Positions 1 to 8,529 of a stretch of 64,000 bases of DNA are shown here, in pieces; the stretch's first letter is position 1, and every line of letters starts with the position of its first letter. The notes beneath the pieces were generated by a model, which made no database searches, was not told the origin of the DNA, and was given only the letters and a program-made list of their open reading frames with translations. Source of the stretch: Clostridium_B lapidicellarium (GTDB lineage: Bacteria > Bacillota > Clostridia > Clostridiales > Clostridiaceae). Made by a program: the position numbers and the translations under genes. Location of the stretch: positions 1 to 64,000 of the forward strand of contig NZ_JBGFFE010000011.1 of the NCBI RefSeq assembly GCF_041224415.1, read 5' to 3'.

Positions 1-94
1 AACGGAAGATTTGAACAAGCGTGCCTTGGAAGCAGGGTATAAACTGGTTGAAAATTTCAGCTCTTTAAACAAAAGTTGTAAGTTAGTAGGATAG
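1..94 (+). CDS. C-terminal fragment of an upstream gene
   Basis: A reading frame enters the window at base 2 and closes with TAG at 92-94, giving about 30 residues beginning TEDLNKRALEAGYKLVENF. The 'N-x-x-ALEAGY' style helix is reminiscent of the C-terminus of 2-oxoacid:acceptor oxidoreductase subunits, but the piece is too short to identify and this is only an impression. The gene continues outside the window. The 160 bases between it and the next gene on the opposite strand are AT-rich and show no strong hairpin. Confidence 0.45.
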   Translation, partial: TEDLNKRALEAGYKLVENFSSLNKSCKLVG

Positions 95-254
95 TTTTTA
101 ATGGAAAATCATGATTTTTAATACTGCAATTTTAATCAATAAGCACAATACGACTATTGGAAGCAATTTACAATAGCCCTATTGTGCTAACAATTTATAA
201 AGACAGTTCTAAGATTTATGTAAATCAAACCTAGGTACGTTATTTTTCTTATTT

Positions 255-956
255 TTAATAATTCTTTGCTTCTTCCCTTGTCATCCAAAAATGGATGCCC
301 GTAGTGGAATCTTTCCATCGGTCTTCATCAAAATTCTTTACTTCTACCCATTCACCTACACGATAAACAAAATTTTCATCTACCAAAGACCAAGCTTCTT
401 TGTAAATTTCTTTATAGTCCAAACTTTTGATTGTAAGGACTTTTGCTTTGCTGCAGCGGCAAGAAGGCAATGTAGCCGAAGTTCGCTTTGCATCTGCCGG
501 TATTAGAAGCTGTACCAAACAATCATTAAAACATTTTTTATATCCCAAAAAGGCACCTTTTTCCGGACAGTGTAGACGAAACCACTTTGTATTCTTGTTG
601 GAAACGATATTATTCAATTTAGCATATTCTAATACCGCACCGTATAAATTTGCATCTTCGATATTACAGCTTGTCATATCTGCATACCGAAGTGCTGCAC
701 ATTTTAAATTTGCATGCCGAAAGTTTGTTTTACGTACAGTGCATTCATCAAATAAAGCATTGAAAACACTGCTGTATTCTAGATTTGCTTCGTCAAACCT
801 GATTCTATGAAATGCACTGAAAGAAAAATCAATATTAGATAAATCCCATTTTGTGAGATCCATGTCAAAAAGCTCTATTTCTTTTAAAACGAGTCTTTCT
901 TTGGGTTTTCTAGCTTTCAATATGCTTTTAAATTCTTCTTGTGATAATCTGTGCAT
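255..956 (-). CDS. Pentapeptide-repeat protein with C-terminal DUF5758-like domain
   Basis: 233 aa, cytosolic, no signal peptide or membrane segment. Residues about 28-115 carry tandem A(D/N)LXX-type pentapeptide repeats (for example FDEANLEY, FRHANLKC, YADMTSC, IEDANLYG), which fold as a right-handed quadrilateral beta helix. Residues about 125-225 form a second domain with the pattern WFRLHCPEKGAFLGYKKC and IHFWMTREEA near the end, typical of the domain that follows such repeats in many Firmicute and phage proteins. The function of this architecture is unknown. It is monocistronic on the minus strand; a purine-rich stretch (AAAGGGGGA in the transcript) just upstream of the ATG at 956 is a good ribosome binding site. 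Confidence 0.8.
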   Translation of the reverse strand: MHRLSQEEFKSILKARKPKERLVLKEIELFDMDLTKWDLSNIDFSFSAFHRIRFDEANLEYSSVFNALFDECTVRKTNFRHANLKCAALRYADMTSCNIEDANLYGAVLEYAKLNNIVSNKNTKWFRLHCPEKGAFLGYKKCFNDCLVQLLIPADAKRTSATLPSCRCSKAKVLTIKSLDYKEIYKEAWSLVDENFVYRVGEWVEVKNFDEDRWKDSTTGIHFWMTREEAKNY

Positions 957-1080
957 GAGATTTTCCCCCTTTATTTTTTGCAGGCATACATCTGGATAAA
1001 GTCTATACCTGCCCTATTGCAGCCATGCTGAAGACAGGATACCTAAAATTCTATTTAAAATTATCATATCATATTCTATT

Positions 1081-1323
1081 AAGTGTATAAATCAATATTT
1101 TGAATGTATACAAAATTTAAGAGTGAAAAGAGCAAAAGAACTTCTTTTAAATACAGACTTAACGATTTTATAAATTTCTCAAATTGCAGGTTATGAGTAT
1201 AATTCGTCATTTACTAAAGTGTTTAAAAACTTAGAAAAAAATATCACCTGTGGAGTTTGGAAAAGAAATCAAAAAAATAGACTAACAACATACTGTATTT
1301 CAGCAAAAATCTATTTGATTTAG
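1081..1323 (+). pseudogene. Remnant of an AraC-family regulator (C-terminal HTH)
   Basis: Frame 1 from about 1081 reads NQYFECIQNLRVKRAKELLL, NTDLTIL, a TAA stop at 1171-1173, then ISQIAGYEYNSSFTKVFKNL and ends at TAG 1321. This is the AraC/XylS DNA-binding signature (RAKELL, then ISQxxGY, then SSFTKVFK), interrupted by an in-frame stop exactly where the second helix-turn-helix starts. There is no start codon or ribosome binding site and the effector domain is absent, so this is a decayed gene. It fills most of the gap between 957 and 1417; the remaining bases upstream show nothing recognisable. Confidence 0.75.
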
Positions 1324-1417
1324 AAGATATAAAGATATTATAATTTAAATGAAATAGCGAATATATTTATGTAAAAATATTTTTATTGAACAAAATAAAA
1401 AGGAGCTTGATTATATT

Positions 1418-2080
1418 ATGATAGATATATCGATTTGCAAAGAATTAAAAGAAGCTTGTCCTACAATAGCTCTAGGGTGCATACAGGCACATGTAATTGT
1501 TGAAAATAGCAGCGATGCCTTGTTGAAGGAAATTAGCAGCTATTGTAAAGTATTAAATGAAGAAATACATATTGAAGAATTATCACATTTACCTCAAATT
1601 GAAGCCGGAAGAGATTTATATAAAAAACTTGGGAAAGCACCTAGTAAATATCGACTATCTTCTGAAGCTTTAATCAGAAGGGTATTACAGGGGAAAGGTC
1701 TTTATAAGGTAAACAATGTTGTAGATATTAATAACTTAATATCCTTGAAATCCAAATTCCCTGCGGGCTCATACAATATTAAAAATATACATTCACCCAT
1801 TTCATTGTCGATAGGAAAAGAAGGTGAACACTACAAGGGTATTGGCAAAGCTCTGATAAATATTTCTAATCTCCCTGTATTAACCGATTCTATTGGCAGC
1901 TTCGGAAGTCCTACCAGTGATTCGGAAAGAGCTATGATAACAGATGATGTAAATGAAATTTTATTGTGTATTTATTCTTTTAGTGACAGAATTGATATTG
2001 AGAAATATTTGGAATATGGTAAACACCTTCTGGAAAAGTATGCTGGTGGAAAAGGCATTGAAATTAAAACAATTGAATAA
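1418..2080 (+). CDS. B3/B4 tRNA-binding domain protein
   Basis: 220 aa, soluble. The whole protein matches the B3/B4 domain otherwise found in the beta subunit of phenylalanyl-tRNA synthetase: the region YKKLGKAPSKYRLSSEALIRRVLQGKGLY followed by NNVVDINNLISLKSKFPAGSYN is characteristic of the stand-alone version in clostridia and bacilli. Stand-alone B3/B4 proteins are suspected to recognise tRNA or mischarged tRNA, but their role is unproven. Start ATG at 1418 is preceded by AAAAAGGAG. It appears monocistronic. The adjoining AraC remnant suggests a locus that has lost a regulator. Confidence 0.8.
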   Translation: MIDISICKELKEACPTIALGCIQAHVIVENSSDALLKEISSYCKVLNEEIHIEELSHLPQIEAGRDLYKKLGKAPSKYRLSSEALIRRVLQGKGLYKVNNVVDINNLISLKSKFPAGSYNIKNIHSPISLSIGKEGEHYKGIGKALINISNLPVLTDSIGSFGSPTSDSERAMITDDVNEILLCIYSFSDRIDIEKYLEYGKHLLEKYAGGKGIEIKTIE

Positions 2081-2264
2081 AGTGAGCAGGGGGTGCTGAT
2101 ATTTTTTGGACAGCTAAATTGCCCATCCAGGATTTTAGTTTCGCCAGGTATTTATGGATTCAATATTCAAAAGTAGATTAGGTGTATAATAGTGAATAAG
2201 GTAATTGAATTATTTTTATAAAATATAAATGCCTGTGGCATATTTAAAGAAAGGGTGAGAACAC

Positions 2265-2600
2265 ATGACTCAAAAATTGAAACTGTGGCTGTGGCTGTCT
2301 GTTGTCATGGTGATTGCCGGTGCACTGCTGCTGTTTCCGATTGGCAGGTTAGCTTTAAATGTTGTATTTGTTATAGTTAAAATTGGTATGTTGACCGGCT
2401 TGTTCATACTTTTATTTTCAAGGAAAAAATTTGGCTTTTATATTTGGGCGCTGTTTTCTGTCGGCGCTGTGATAATGACTCTGATCAAGTGGAATATTAT
2501 AGGAAGTGCTTCTTTTCTGATAATTGCAAGCATTGTCGTTGACATACTCATGCCTGTTGTTGCGTACATGTTTATGAAAAAAAGATGGAGTGAGTTTTAG
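2265..2600 (+). CDS. Small four-helix membrane protein, unknown function
   Basis: 111 aa. Four hydrophobic segments are visible at about residues 7-27, 31-52, 56-75 and 79-103, and the protein ends with a basic tail (MKKRWSEF). The order suggests a compact integral membrane protein with both ends in the cytosol. I do not recognise the family. The ATG is preceded by AAAGAAAGGGTGAG. It is followed by 119 bases that hold the MarR promoter, so it is probably its own transcription unit. Confidence 0.65.
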   Translation: MTQKLKLWLWLSVVMVIAGALLLFPIGRLALNVVFVIVKIGMLTGLFILLFSRKKFGFYIWALFSVGAVIMTLIKWNIIGSASFLIIASIVVDILMPVVAYMFMKKRWSEF

Positions 2601-2684
2601 AACATACGGTCTTTCGTATTTTCTTTCAAAAGAGAATATGAAAGGCTGTAAACTTAATCTTCAATGTAAAGATGCAGCTTATTG

Positions 2685-2713
2685 TTGACAGCACCGTATA
2701 TTATGTATACAAT
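2685..2713 (+). promoter_or_regulatory. Sigma-A promoter of the marR gene
   Basis: TTGACA at 2685-2690, a 17-base spacer and TACAAT at 2708-2713 make a near-consensus promoter. A start about 7 bases after the -10 box falls on or next to the ATG at 2720, so the transcript may have essentially no leader. The region around the -10 box (TGTATACAATTGATGTATG) is rich in TGTA/TACA half sites and could be an autoregulatory operator. Confidence 0.7.
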
Positions 2714-2719
2714 TGATGT

Positions 2720-3166
2720 ATGTATAAAAGATTAAAAGCTGATAGGCTTCAGAGAAAATTATTGGATCTTATAAATTGTTTTAATGAAAATGACAGCAGA
2801 GCAAGAAATTTTGGCACAGATACCATGCTGCATATTTCAGAAATTCATCTTATTGAATTTATAGGGAATAATGAGAAACTTTCCATATCTGAAATAGCAC
2901 GGAAAAAGAATATTACGAAAGGTGCAGTGTCCCAGACGGTAATTAGGTTGGAGAAAAAGAAACTGGTTGTAAAGGAGGTGAATCCAGAAAATAGATCCCA
3001 GCTTATTGTATCGCTGACCGGAAAAGGATGGACAGCATACAGGGAACACAAGAGGTATCATGAAAATATTACCAAAATGATTTTATCATGTATGCAGGGT
3101 AAATCAGAAGCGGAGATCTGTGCTATTTACAGTTTTTTAGATGAATTACAACACTTGATGGAATAA
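2720..3166 (+). CDS. MarR-family transcriptional regulator
   Basis: 148 aa winged-helix repressor. The HTH lies around residues 58-82 (LSISEIARKKNITKGAVSQTVIRLEKKKLV) and is followed by the beta-hairpin wing (VNPENRSQLIVSLTGKGW). MarR proteins usually repress an adjacent exporter and release DNA on binding a small ligand; the neighbouring MFS gene 68 bases downstream fits this. No ribosome binding site precedes the ATG at 2720, and the promoter -10 box ends at 2713, so translation from a leaderless mRNA is possible. The frame has no better internal start before the conserved domain. Confidence 0.85.
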   Translation: MYKRLKADRLQRKLLDLINCFNENDSRARNFGTDTMLHISEIHLIEFIGNNEKLSISEIARKKNITKGAVSQTVIRLEKKKLVVKEVNPENRSQLIVSLTGKGWTAYREHKRYHENITKMILSCMQGKSEAEICAIYSFLDELQHLME

Positions 3167-3184
3167 TAATTTTTTATAGCCAAT

Positions 3185-3203
3185 GCGTATAGTATATATA
3201 CGC
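3185..3203. promoter_or_regulatory. Inverted repeat, probable MarR operator
   Basis: GCGTATA at 3185-3191 and TATACGC at 3197-3203 form a 7-base inverted repeat with a 5-base centre, in the short gap between the marR gene and the MFS gene. Size, position and AT-rich core suit a MarR dimer site; assignment is by inference from position only. Confidence 0.5.
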
Positions 3204-3234
3204 TTAAATATGTTTTGAAGGGAGATTTTCTATA

Positions 3235-4437
3235 TTGAATGATGAAATTAACGGAGAAAAAAAACCTGTACTGACAAAATCTTTGATAATTCTTATGACA
3301 ATTGCCTGCGGAGTTTGTGTAGCCAATCTGTATTATGTACAGCCTCTGGAGTCTCAAATTGCCAGAGCTTTCCACGTATCACAGAATTCAGCGGGTATAG
3401 CTACGATGCTTACACAAATTGGATATGCCTGTGGAATTTTGTTTATAGTTCCACTGGGAGATATGTGTGAAAGACGTTCGCTTATAATGCGAATGCTACT
3501 TGTTGTTATACTGGCATTGGTTATAATAGCTTTTTCACCCAATTATCTTATTATGGTGGGATTTATGTTCATACTTGGCATTACAACAGCTGTACCGCAG
3601 ATTATTGTTCCCTATGCGGCTCACCTTTCACCTCCAGGACAGCAGGGAAAAGTTATAGGAGATGTTATGAGCGGTCTCCTTGTGGGAATTTTGCTGTCTC
3701 GTGCTTTCAGCGGAATTGTAGGAGCAGCTTTTAATTGGAGAGTTGTGTATGTCTTGGCCGCAATTATGGTAGGAATACTGTTTATATTTATTGCAAGACT
3801 CTTTCCTTCTGACAGACAGATATCTGAGGGCACCTATACGAAGCTTTTGAAATCAATACCAAAACTGGTAAAGACTCAGGTTTCCCTCCGTGAATCGGCG
3901 GTGAATGGTTTCTTTATGTTTGGTTCCTTTACTATATTCTGGACATCACTTATTTTTCTGCTTGAAACGCCAGTTTACAATATGGGTACGAGAGAAGCCG
4001 GTTTGCTTGGCCTTGTAGGAGTGGTAGGTGCATTGGCAGCACCTTTGATCGGGAAAGTTGCAGATGAGAGAGGTCCCAGATTTTCAGTTGGTATAGGAGT
4101 GTTGCTTTCTACTTTGGCATATGTGTGTTTTTCAATTTTCGGATATGATATCTGGGGTCTTATTGCAGGAGCGATAATTCTGGATCTTGGGAATCAATGC
4201 GGACAAGTTTCAAATCAGGCGCGGGTTCAACTTTTGGGGGACAAAATGCGCAGCCGCAATAATACTGTATTTATGTTTTCATATTTTATGGGTGGTGCAG
4301 TAGGTTCCTTCTTGGGGACTCTTTGCTGGCAGAATTTTAAATGGCAGGGTGTATGTGCAATAGGGATTGCATTTCAAGCAGCTGCAATCATTGCCCATTT
4401 TATAATCTACAGACCTAGGAAAGCATTGAATGTTTAG
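3235..4437 (+). CDS. MFS transporter (YgaY-like exporter)
   Basis: 400 aa with about 12 hydrophobic segments. The N-terminal motif VANLYYVQPLESQIARAFHVS and the following GYACGILFIVPLGDMCERR (MFS loop 2-3 signature) place it in the MFS family of drug/sugar-type proton antiporters that start with 'NLYYxQP'. The substrate is not predictable. The start is TTG at 3235, preceded by GAAGGGAG at a proper distance; the next in-frame codons give no better site. It follows the marR gene and a palindrome at 3185-3203, so derepression on exposure to a toxic small molecule is likely. Confidence 0.88.
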   Translation: MNDEINGEKKPVLTKSLIILMTIACGVCVANLYYVQPLESQIARAFHVSQNSAGIATMLTQIGYACGILFIVPLGDMCERRSLIMRMLLVVILALVIIAFSPNYLIMVGFMFILGITTAVPQIIVPYAAHLSPPGQQGKVIGDVMSGLLVGILLSRAFSGIVGAAFNWRVVYVLAAIMVGILFIFIARLFPSDRQISEGTYTKLLKSIPKLVKTQVSLRESAVNGFFMFGSFTIFWTSLIFLLETPVYNMGTREAGLLGLVGVVGALAAPLIGKVADERGPRFSVGIGVLLSTLAYVCFSIFGYDIWGLIAGAIILDLGNQCGQVSNQARVQLLGDKMRSRNNTVFMFSYFMGGAVGSFLGTLCWQNFKWQGVCAIGIAFQAAAIIAHFIIYRPRKALNV

Positions 4438-4451
4438 ATTTTTTTAGATTG

Positions 4452-4498
4452 AATGGACTGATCTATTGATATTTTAATAGATCAGCCCATTGTTTTTT
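4452..4498 (+). terminator. Rho-independent terminator after the MFS gene
   Basis: AATGGACTGATCTATT (4452-4467) pairs with AATAGATCAGCCCATT (4476-4491) with one mismatch, followed by GTTTTTT. Confidence 0.9.
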
Positions 4499-4651
4499 AA
4501 TCGGTAAATTTTGACGCTATAATAGAAATTAATGGTATAATATAGCTAAAAATAAAATTACAAAAATATACAAAACTTATTTTCTAAATGAACAAACTCT
4601 AATATTTAAATTTTATGCTAAAGGCCAATAAAAATAATTTGGGGTGATAAA

Positions 4652-6037
4652 ATGGGCGATAGCTTGAAAAATATAAAGTTGATATTAGAATGTTTATTGG
4701 AAAACTTGGATGAAGGAATTCAAATAGTAAATTCTAAAGGAAAGACCATATATTATAATAAATCCATGGGTAGAATAGAGGGGATTCAGCCTGAGACTGT
4801 CTTGCACAAGAGAGTTAATGAATATTTGAAAGATGTTAAAGAGGATTCTTCAACACTTGTGCAGGTTCTTAAAAATGGCGAGAAGATCACAAATTTAGTT
4901 CAGAGTTATATAAGTGAACATAAAAAGAAAGTTATTACTATAAATACTACTGTGCCTGTGAAATATGACGATTTTATAATAGCTGCAATTGAAATATCCA
5001 GAGATTTCACACAGTTGAAGAAACTGACAGAATATATATGCAGACTGCAGGATATGGATAGAAAGACTAAAAAGCACTATAGTTTTAATGATATATATTA
5101 TAAGAGCAGTGTCATGAAAAATGTGGTGGAAAAAGCTGAAAGAGCAAGTAGATCGAGTTCTTCCGTACTAATTTATGCCGAAACCGGATGTGGAAAAGAA
5201 GTTGTTGCCCAGAGCATTCATTATGATGGATTGAGGAGAAATGGGCCATTTATACCTGTGAATTGTGCAGCTATCCCGGATTTATTGTTGGAAGGAATAC
5301 TTTTTGGAACAGAAAGGGGGAGTTTCACCGGAGCGGAAACTAAGAAAGGCTTATTTGAACAGGCCAATCATGGAACCATTTTGCTTGATGAGGTTAATTC
5401 TATGAAGCCTTATCTTCAATCTAAACTTCTGAGAGTAATTCAGGAAGGGTATGTGAGACCTGTGGGAAGTAGTAAAACCGTAAACATAGATGTTAGAATA
5501 ATAGCTACGATAAATGAAAATCCTGAAAAACTTATATCGGAAGGTAAACTTAGATCTGATTTTTATTATAGATTGAGTGTCATAGAAATTAATATACCTC
5601 CCCTTAGAGAAAGAAAAGAAGATATAGAATTATTTGAAAAACATTTTATTGAACATTATAACAACATTTTAGGAAAAAATATACAGGGTATAGATGATAA
5701 TGTAATGCAGAGCTTTTTGGAATATGATTGGCCTGGCAATGTAAGGCAGCTTAAAAATGTAATTGAATCAGCTATAAATATGGCGGATAATAATACAATT
5801 TTAAATTATAGTCATTTTGACACAAAAATTTTTTGCGGACCCTCTAATATATGCAATGATTTAAATTCCTTTGGAAATGAAAAAATTGATCTGCCTTTGT
5901 ATGTAGATAATATAGAGAGAAAAATTATAAAAAGTATATTGGCAAAGAATAATTTTAATATTAGCAAAACTTCAAAACAATTAAATTTATCAAGACAGGA
6001 CCTGCAGTACAAGATAAAAAAATATAAAATAGGTTAA
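4652..6037 (+). CDS. Sigma-54-dependent regulator of the ornithine operon (PAS-AAA+-HTH)
   Basis: 461 aa. Residues about 8-115 are a PAS sensor (LDEGIQIVNSKGKTIYYNKS); about 145-380 an AAA+ domain with a variant Walker A (AETGCGKE instead of the usual GESGTGKE), a GSFTGA sigma-54 contact loop, Walker B GTILLDEVNS and the NVRQLKNVIE sensor II segment; residues 430-461 a Fis-type HTH (NISKTSKQLNLSRQDLQYKIKK). It sits directly upstream of the ortA operon, with a palindromic site and a -24/-12 promoter between. Related regulators are known to control ornithine genes in Clostridioides difficile. The PAS domain may sense ornithine or a degradation product; that is inference. Start ATG has GGGGTGATAAA in front. 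Confidence 0.88.
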   Translation: MGDSLKNIKLILECLLENLDEGIQIVNSKGKTIYYNKSMGRIEGIQPETVLHKRVNEYLKDVKEDSSTLVQVLKNGEKITNLVQSYISEHKKKVITINTTVPVKYDDFIIAAIEISRDFTQLKKLTEYICRLQDMDRKTKKHYSFNDIYYKSSVMKNVVEKAERASRSSSSVLIYAETGCGKEVVAQSIHYDGLRRNGPFIPVNCAAIPDLLLEGILFGTERGSFTGAETKKGLFEQANHGTILLDEVNSMKPYLQSKLLRVIQEGYVRPVGSSKTVNIDVRIIATINENPEKLISEGKLRSDFYYRLSVIEINIPPLRERKEDIELFEKHFIEHYNNILGKNIQGIDDNVMQSFLEYDWPGNVRQLKNVIESAINMADNNTILNYSHFDTKIFCGPSNICNDLNSFGNEKIDLPLYVDNIERKIIKSILAKNNFNISKTSKQLNLSRQDLQYKIKKYKIG

Positions 6038-6204
6038 TTTGATATATGGCATTTAGTTTGTACATTTTGTAATTTCTTTAAAATATTAAAGTACAAGGCA
6101 TCCGCTTTATATAGGTTTTTTAAGCCTTTAGCATTGTGTGGATGTTGTTTGGGGAAAATTATATAGGGATTAGATATTGAGAGTTTTGATCATTTTATTA
6201 AAAA

Positions 6205-6240
6205 TGCAAAAATATTTGCAATATAGTAAAAAAATTTGCA
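6205..6240. promoter_or_regulatory. Upstream activator sites for the sigma-54 regulator
   Basis: TGCAAA (6205-6210), a 4-base centre AATA and TTTGCA (6215-6220) form a perfect inverted repeat; a further TTTGCA half site ends at 6240. They lie about 130 bases before the -24 element, the normal distance for an enhancer-binding protein acting by DNA looping. Confidence 0.6.
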
Positions 6241-6278
6241 TTTTCTAGAAATAAGAATAACAGTGATATTATCAATTA

Positions 6279-6305
6279 ATTGTCTGGATACAGGCAATTT
6301 TTTTT
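6279..6305 (+). terminator. Terminator of the regulator gene
   Basis: ATTGTCTG (6279-6286) pairs with CAGGCAAT (6291-6298), one G-T pair, loop GATA, followed by eight T. It isolates the regulator from the sigma-54 promoter downstream. The rest of the 378-base gap holds the activator sites and promoter. Confidence 0.8.
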
Positions 6306-6349
6306 GCACAAAAATTTACTAAGTACATTGTAAATTGAAGGATCTGGAA

Positions 6350-6366
6350 TTGGCAGGATAAATGCT
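6350..6366 (+). promoter_or_regulatory. Sigma-54 (-24/-12) promoter of the ornithine operon
   Basis: TTGGCAGGATAAATGCT has the invariant GG (6352-6353) and GC (6364-6365) with exactly ten bases between, and a TTGGCA core as in the consensus. Expected start is near 6377, giving a leader of about 40 bases to the ribosome binding site GGGAGGTG (6401-6408). Confidence 0.85.
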
Positions 6367-6415
6367 GGATATTAATTGAGAAGTATTAAAAATGAGCTGC
6401 GGGAGGTGAAAATCT

Positions 6416-6703
6416 ATGATAGAAAAAGGAACTTGGGTTGAAATAGAAAAAATTGTTTTGCTTCCAAAAGACAGGGCCAAAAATATACCTAAAGAAACAA
6501 AAAAGACAGCTTTAAAGTGCTGGATAAAAGGCAATTGTCTAACTGACTGTGAATTAGACGATGATGTAAAGGTCGTGACAAAAACGGGGAGAATAGTTGA
6601 TGGAAGAGTTGTAGATGTGGAACCTGGTTATTATCACTCTTTTGGTAAATATATTAGAGAAATAGGCGATATTGGGAAACAGGCAAAGAAGATTATTGGG
6701 TAA
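6416..6703 (+). CDS. ortA: 2-amino-4-oxopentanoate thiolase, small subunit OrtA
   Basis: 95 aa. The sequence (GTWVEIEKIVLLPKDRAKNIPKETKKTALKCWIKG, then a second half ending EPGYYHSFGKYIREIG) is the OrtA family, about 100 aa, known only as partner of OrtB. The heterodimer cleaves 2-amino-4-oxopentanoate with CoA to acetyl-CoA and alanine, the last step of oxidative ornithine breakdown. It is the first gene after the sigma-54 promoter, with a strong ribosome binding site, and ends 26 bases before ortB. Full length by comparison with the family. Confidence 0.9.
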   Translation: MIEKGTWVEIEKIVLLPKDRAKNIPKETKKTALKCWIKGNCLTDCELDDDVKVVTKTGRIVDGRVVDVEPGYYHSFGKYIREIGDIGKQAKKIIG

Positions 6704-6729
6704 ATATCAGCAGAAGAGGTGAATGTGTA

Positions 6730-8142
6730 ATGAATAAATATGAAGATATCATGTCCAGAAAAAATGACATAATGCTTAAATCTGTCGGTATTGATTTTGA
6801 CAGATATGAAAGGGGAAAAATTTCTTTTGATTATGAAAAACTTATGAAAGATGTAGGCTATTCTATTGATGAAATTATAAAAATACAAAGAGAAGTTGGA
6901 GTTGGGAATACTCCTTTATTGGAATTGAGAAATATAACAAAACTTGCTAGAAAAGTTTCCAAAACTGGGAAAGCAGCTGGGATATTTGTGAAAGATGAAA
7001 GCTGTAACCCTTCTGGGAGCTTTAAGGATAGAAGAGCTTCCATATCTGTATATAACGCTGTAAAGAGAGGATATGAAGGTGTAGCTGCTGCAACTTCGGG
7101 AAATTATGGCGCAGCTGTCGCCTCACAAGCTGATATAAGGGGTATGAAATGCATAATAGTAAATGAATGTTATGATTCAAGAAAAGTTGGTCAGCCCGAA
7201 ATATTAGAAAAGGTGAGAAAGTGTGAGGGATATGGGGCCGAAGTCATTAGGCTCACAGTGGGACCTGAATTATTTTATGCTTTCTTAAAAATATTAGAGG
7301 AAACAGGATATTATAATGCTTCATTGTATTCTTCCTATGGAGTGGCAGGTATCGAAACTTTGGGCTGCGAGATAGCTGCCCAGTGTAGAAACAGATTTGG
7401 AAAAGAACCAAAAGCTGTGATCATAAGCCATGCAGGAGGCGGAAATGTTACTGGAACTGCAAGAGGTCTTATAAAAGCAGGTGCAGATAATACAGAAGTA
7501 ATAGGGGCTTCCGTTGATTTAAGCGGCCTTCACATGGCCTCCGACATAGATTTCAATAAAAAATCTTTTACTACAAGTCATACGGGGTTTGGCATACCTT
7601 TTGCCACTTATCCGGATAGATCCGACGTACCTAGAAGTGCTGCAAGGCCTCTTAGATATTTGGATAGATATGTAACTATAAGTCAAGGAGAGGTATTTTG
7701 GATGACTGAAATACTGGCTCAGCTGGAAGGAATGGAAAGAGGTCCTGCAGGAAATACTTCTCTGGCAGCTGCCTTTGCCATTGCACAAGAATATGACAAT
7801 GATGATGTAATAGTGGTCCAGGAAACCGAGTATACGGGTGCGGGAAAACATATATTATCTCAGCTTAATTTCGCAGAGGAAAATGGAATTAAAATCATCT
7901 TGGGGAATCCGAAGGATCAAATACCTGGGAAAAATATAATAATTCCATCCCATCCTGGTCTAGTGTCTGTGAAAGATGAAGATATGGAAAAATTAAAGGG
8001 GTCTTATATAAAAAATTCTCTTAAGAAATTAAAGGGAAATACTGTGGATAAAATTGATGTAAAGTTTTTAGCTGAAGAAACCAGGAAAAGCAGTGAACAA
8101 ATAGCTGATATATTAAAGAAAAATAATATTTTTATAAATTAG
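6730..8142 (+). CDS. ortB: 2-amino-4-oxopentanoate thiolase, PLP subunit OrtB
   Basis: 470 aa, fold-type II PLP enzyme related to threonine synthase. The PLP lysine is expected at residue 99 in SCNPSGSFKDRR; the phosphate-binding glycine loop is SHAGGGNVTG near residue 235. With OrtA it performs the unusual PLP-dependent thiolytic cleavage of 2-amino-4-oxopentanoate to D-alanine and acetyl-CoA in the cytosol. Start ATG at 6730 is preceded by AGAAGAGGTGAATGTGTA. It is separated from oraS by 15 bases with its own ribosome binding site, so both are on one transcript. No irregularities were seen. Confidence 0.93.
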   Translation: MNKYEDIMSRKNDIMLKSVGIDFDRYERGKISFDYEKLMKDVGYSIDEIIKIQREVGVGNTPLLELRNITKLARKVSKTGKAAGIFVKDESCNPSGSFKDRRASISVYNAVKRGYEGVAAATSGNYGAAVASQADIRGMKCIIVNECYDSRKVGQPEILEKVRKCEGYGAEVIRLTVGPELFYAFLKILEETGYYNASLYSSYGVAGIETLGCEIAAQCRNRFGKEPKAVIISHAGGGNVTGTARGLIKAGADNTEVIGASVDLSGLHMASDIDFNKKSFTTSHTGFGIPFATYPDRSDVPRSAARPLRYLDRYVTISQGEVFWMTEILAQLEGMERGPAGNTSLAAAFAIAQEYDNDDVIVVQETEYTGAGKHILSQLNFAEENGIKIILGNPKDQIPGKNIIIPSHPGLVSVKDEDMEKLKGSYIKNSLKKLKGNTVDKIDVKFLAEETRKSSEQIADILKKNNIFIN

Positions 8143-8157
8143 AGGTGGATTTTAATT

Positions 8158-8529
8158 ATGAAGAGGGTCGATGATTTCCAGGAAAGAAGAAAGCATTTGG
8201 AAAATTTAAGTGATAAACAGCTGTATGACAGATTTTGGGGCCTGGTTGAACAAATTGTTCAACCTCTAGCGGACCTGGCCTATACACATACTTCTCCAGC
8301 TATTGAACGTTCTGTGCTTTTGAGAATGGGATTTTCAAGCTTAGAGGCCAAGCCTATAGTAGAATACGGTACGAAATGGAATTTACTGGGAAAAGGTATG
8401 GGAAATGTGGTCTTGACTTATGCCAAATTGAAAAATGTGGATTACTTGAAAGCCGGGGAACAATTATCCAAGGGTATTGGATGGAATTTGGTTATTGAGA
8501 ACATGAAAGCTGGTGAAAAAAATGACTAA
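8158..8529 (+). CDS. oraS: D-ornithine 4,5-aminomutase, small subunit OraS
   Basis: 123 aa. Sequence features such as RRKHLENLSDKQLYDRFWGLVEQIVQPLADLAYTHTSPAIERSVLLRMGFSSLEA match OraS of ornithine-fermenting clostridia, and its length is typical (about 121). OraS together with OraE forms the alpha2-beta2 adenosylcobalamin- and PLP-dependent mutase that moves the terminal amino group of D-ornithine to carbon 4, giving 2,4-diaminopentanoate. The stop codon at 8527-8529 overlaps the start of oraE, which suggests coupled translation of the two subunits in a fixed ratio. Confidence 0.93.
   Translation: MKRVDDFQERRKHLENLSDKQLYDRFWGLVEQIVQPLADLAYTHTSPAIERSVLLRMGFSSLEAKPIVEYGTKWNLLGKGMGNVVLTYAKLKNVDYLKAGEQLSKGIGWNLVIENMKAGEKND

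Noticed and set aside
427..810. Plus-strand frame of 127 codons opposite the pentapeptide protein
   Set aside because: The minus strand has clear pentapeptide repeats; the plus frame is its periodic shadow.
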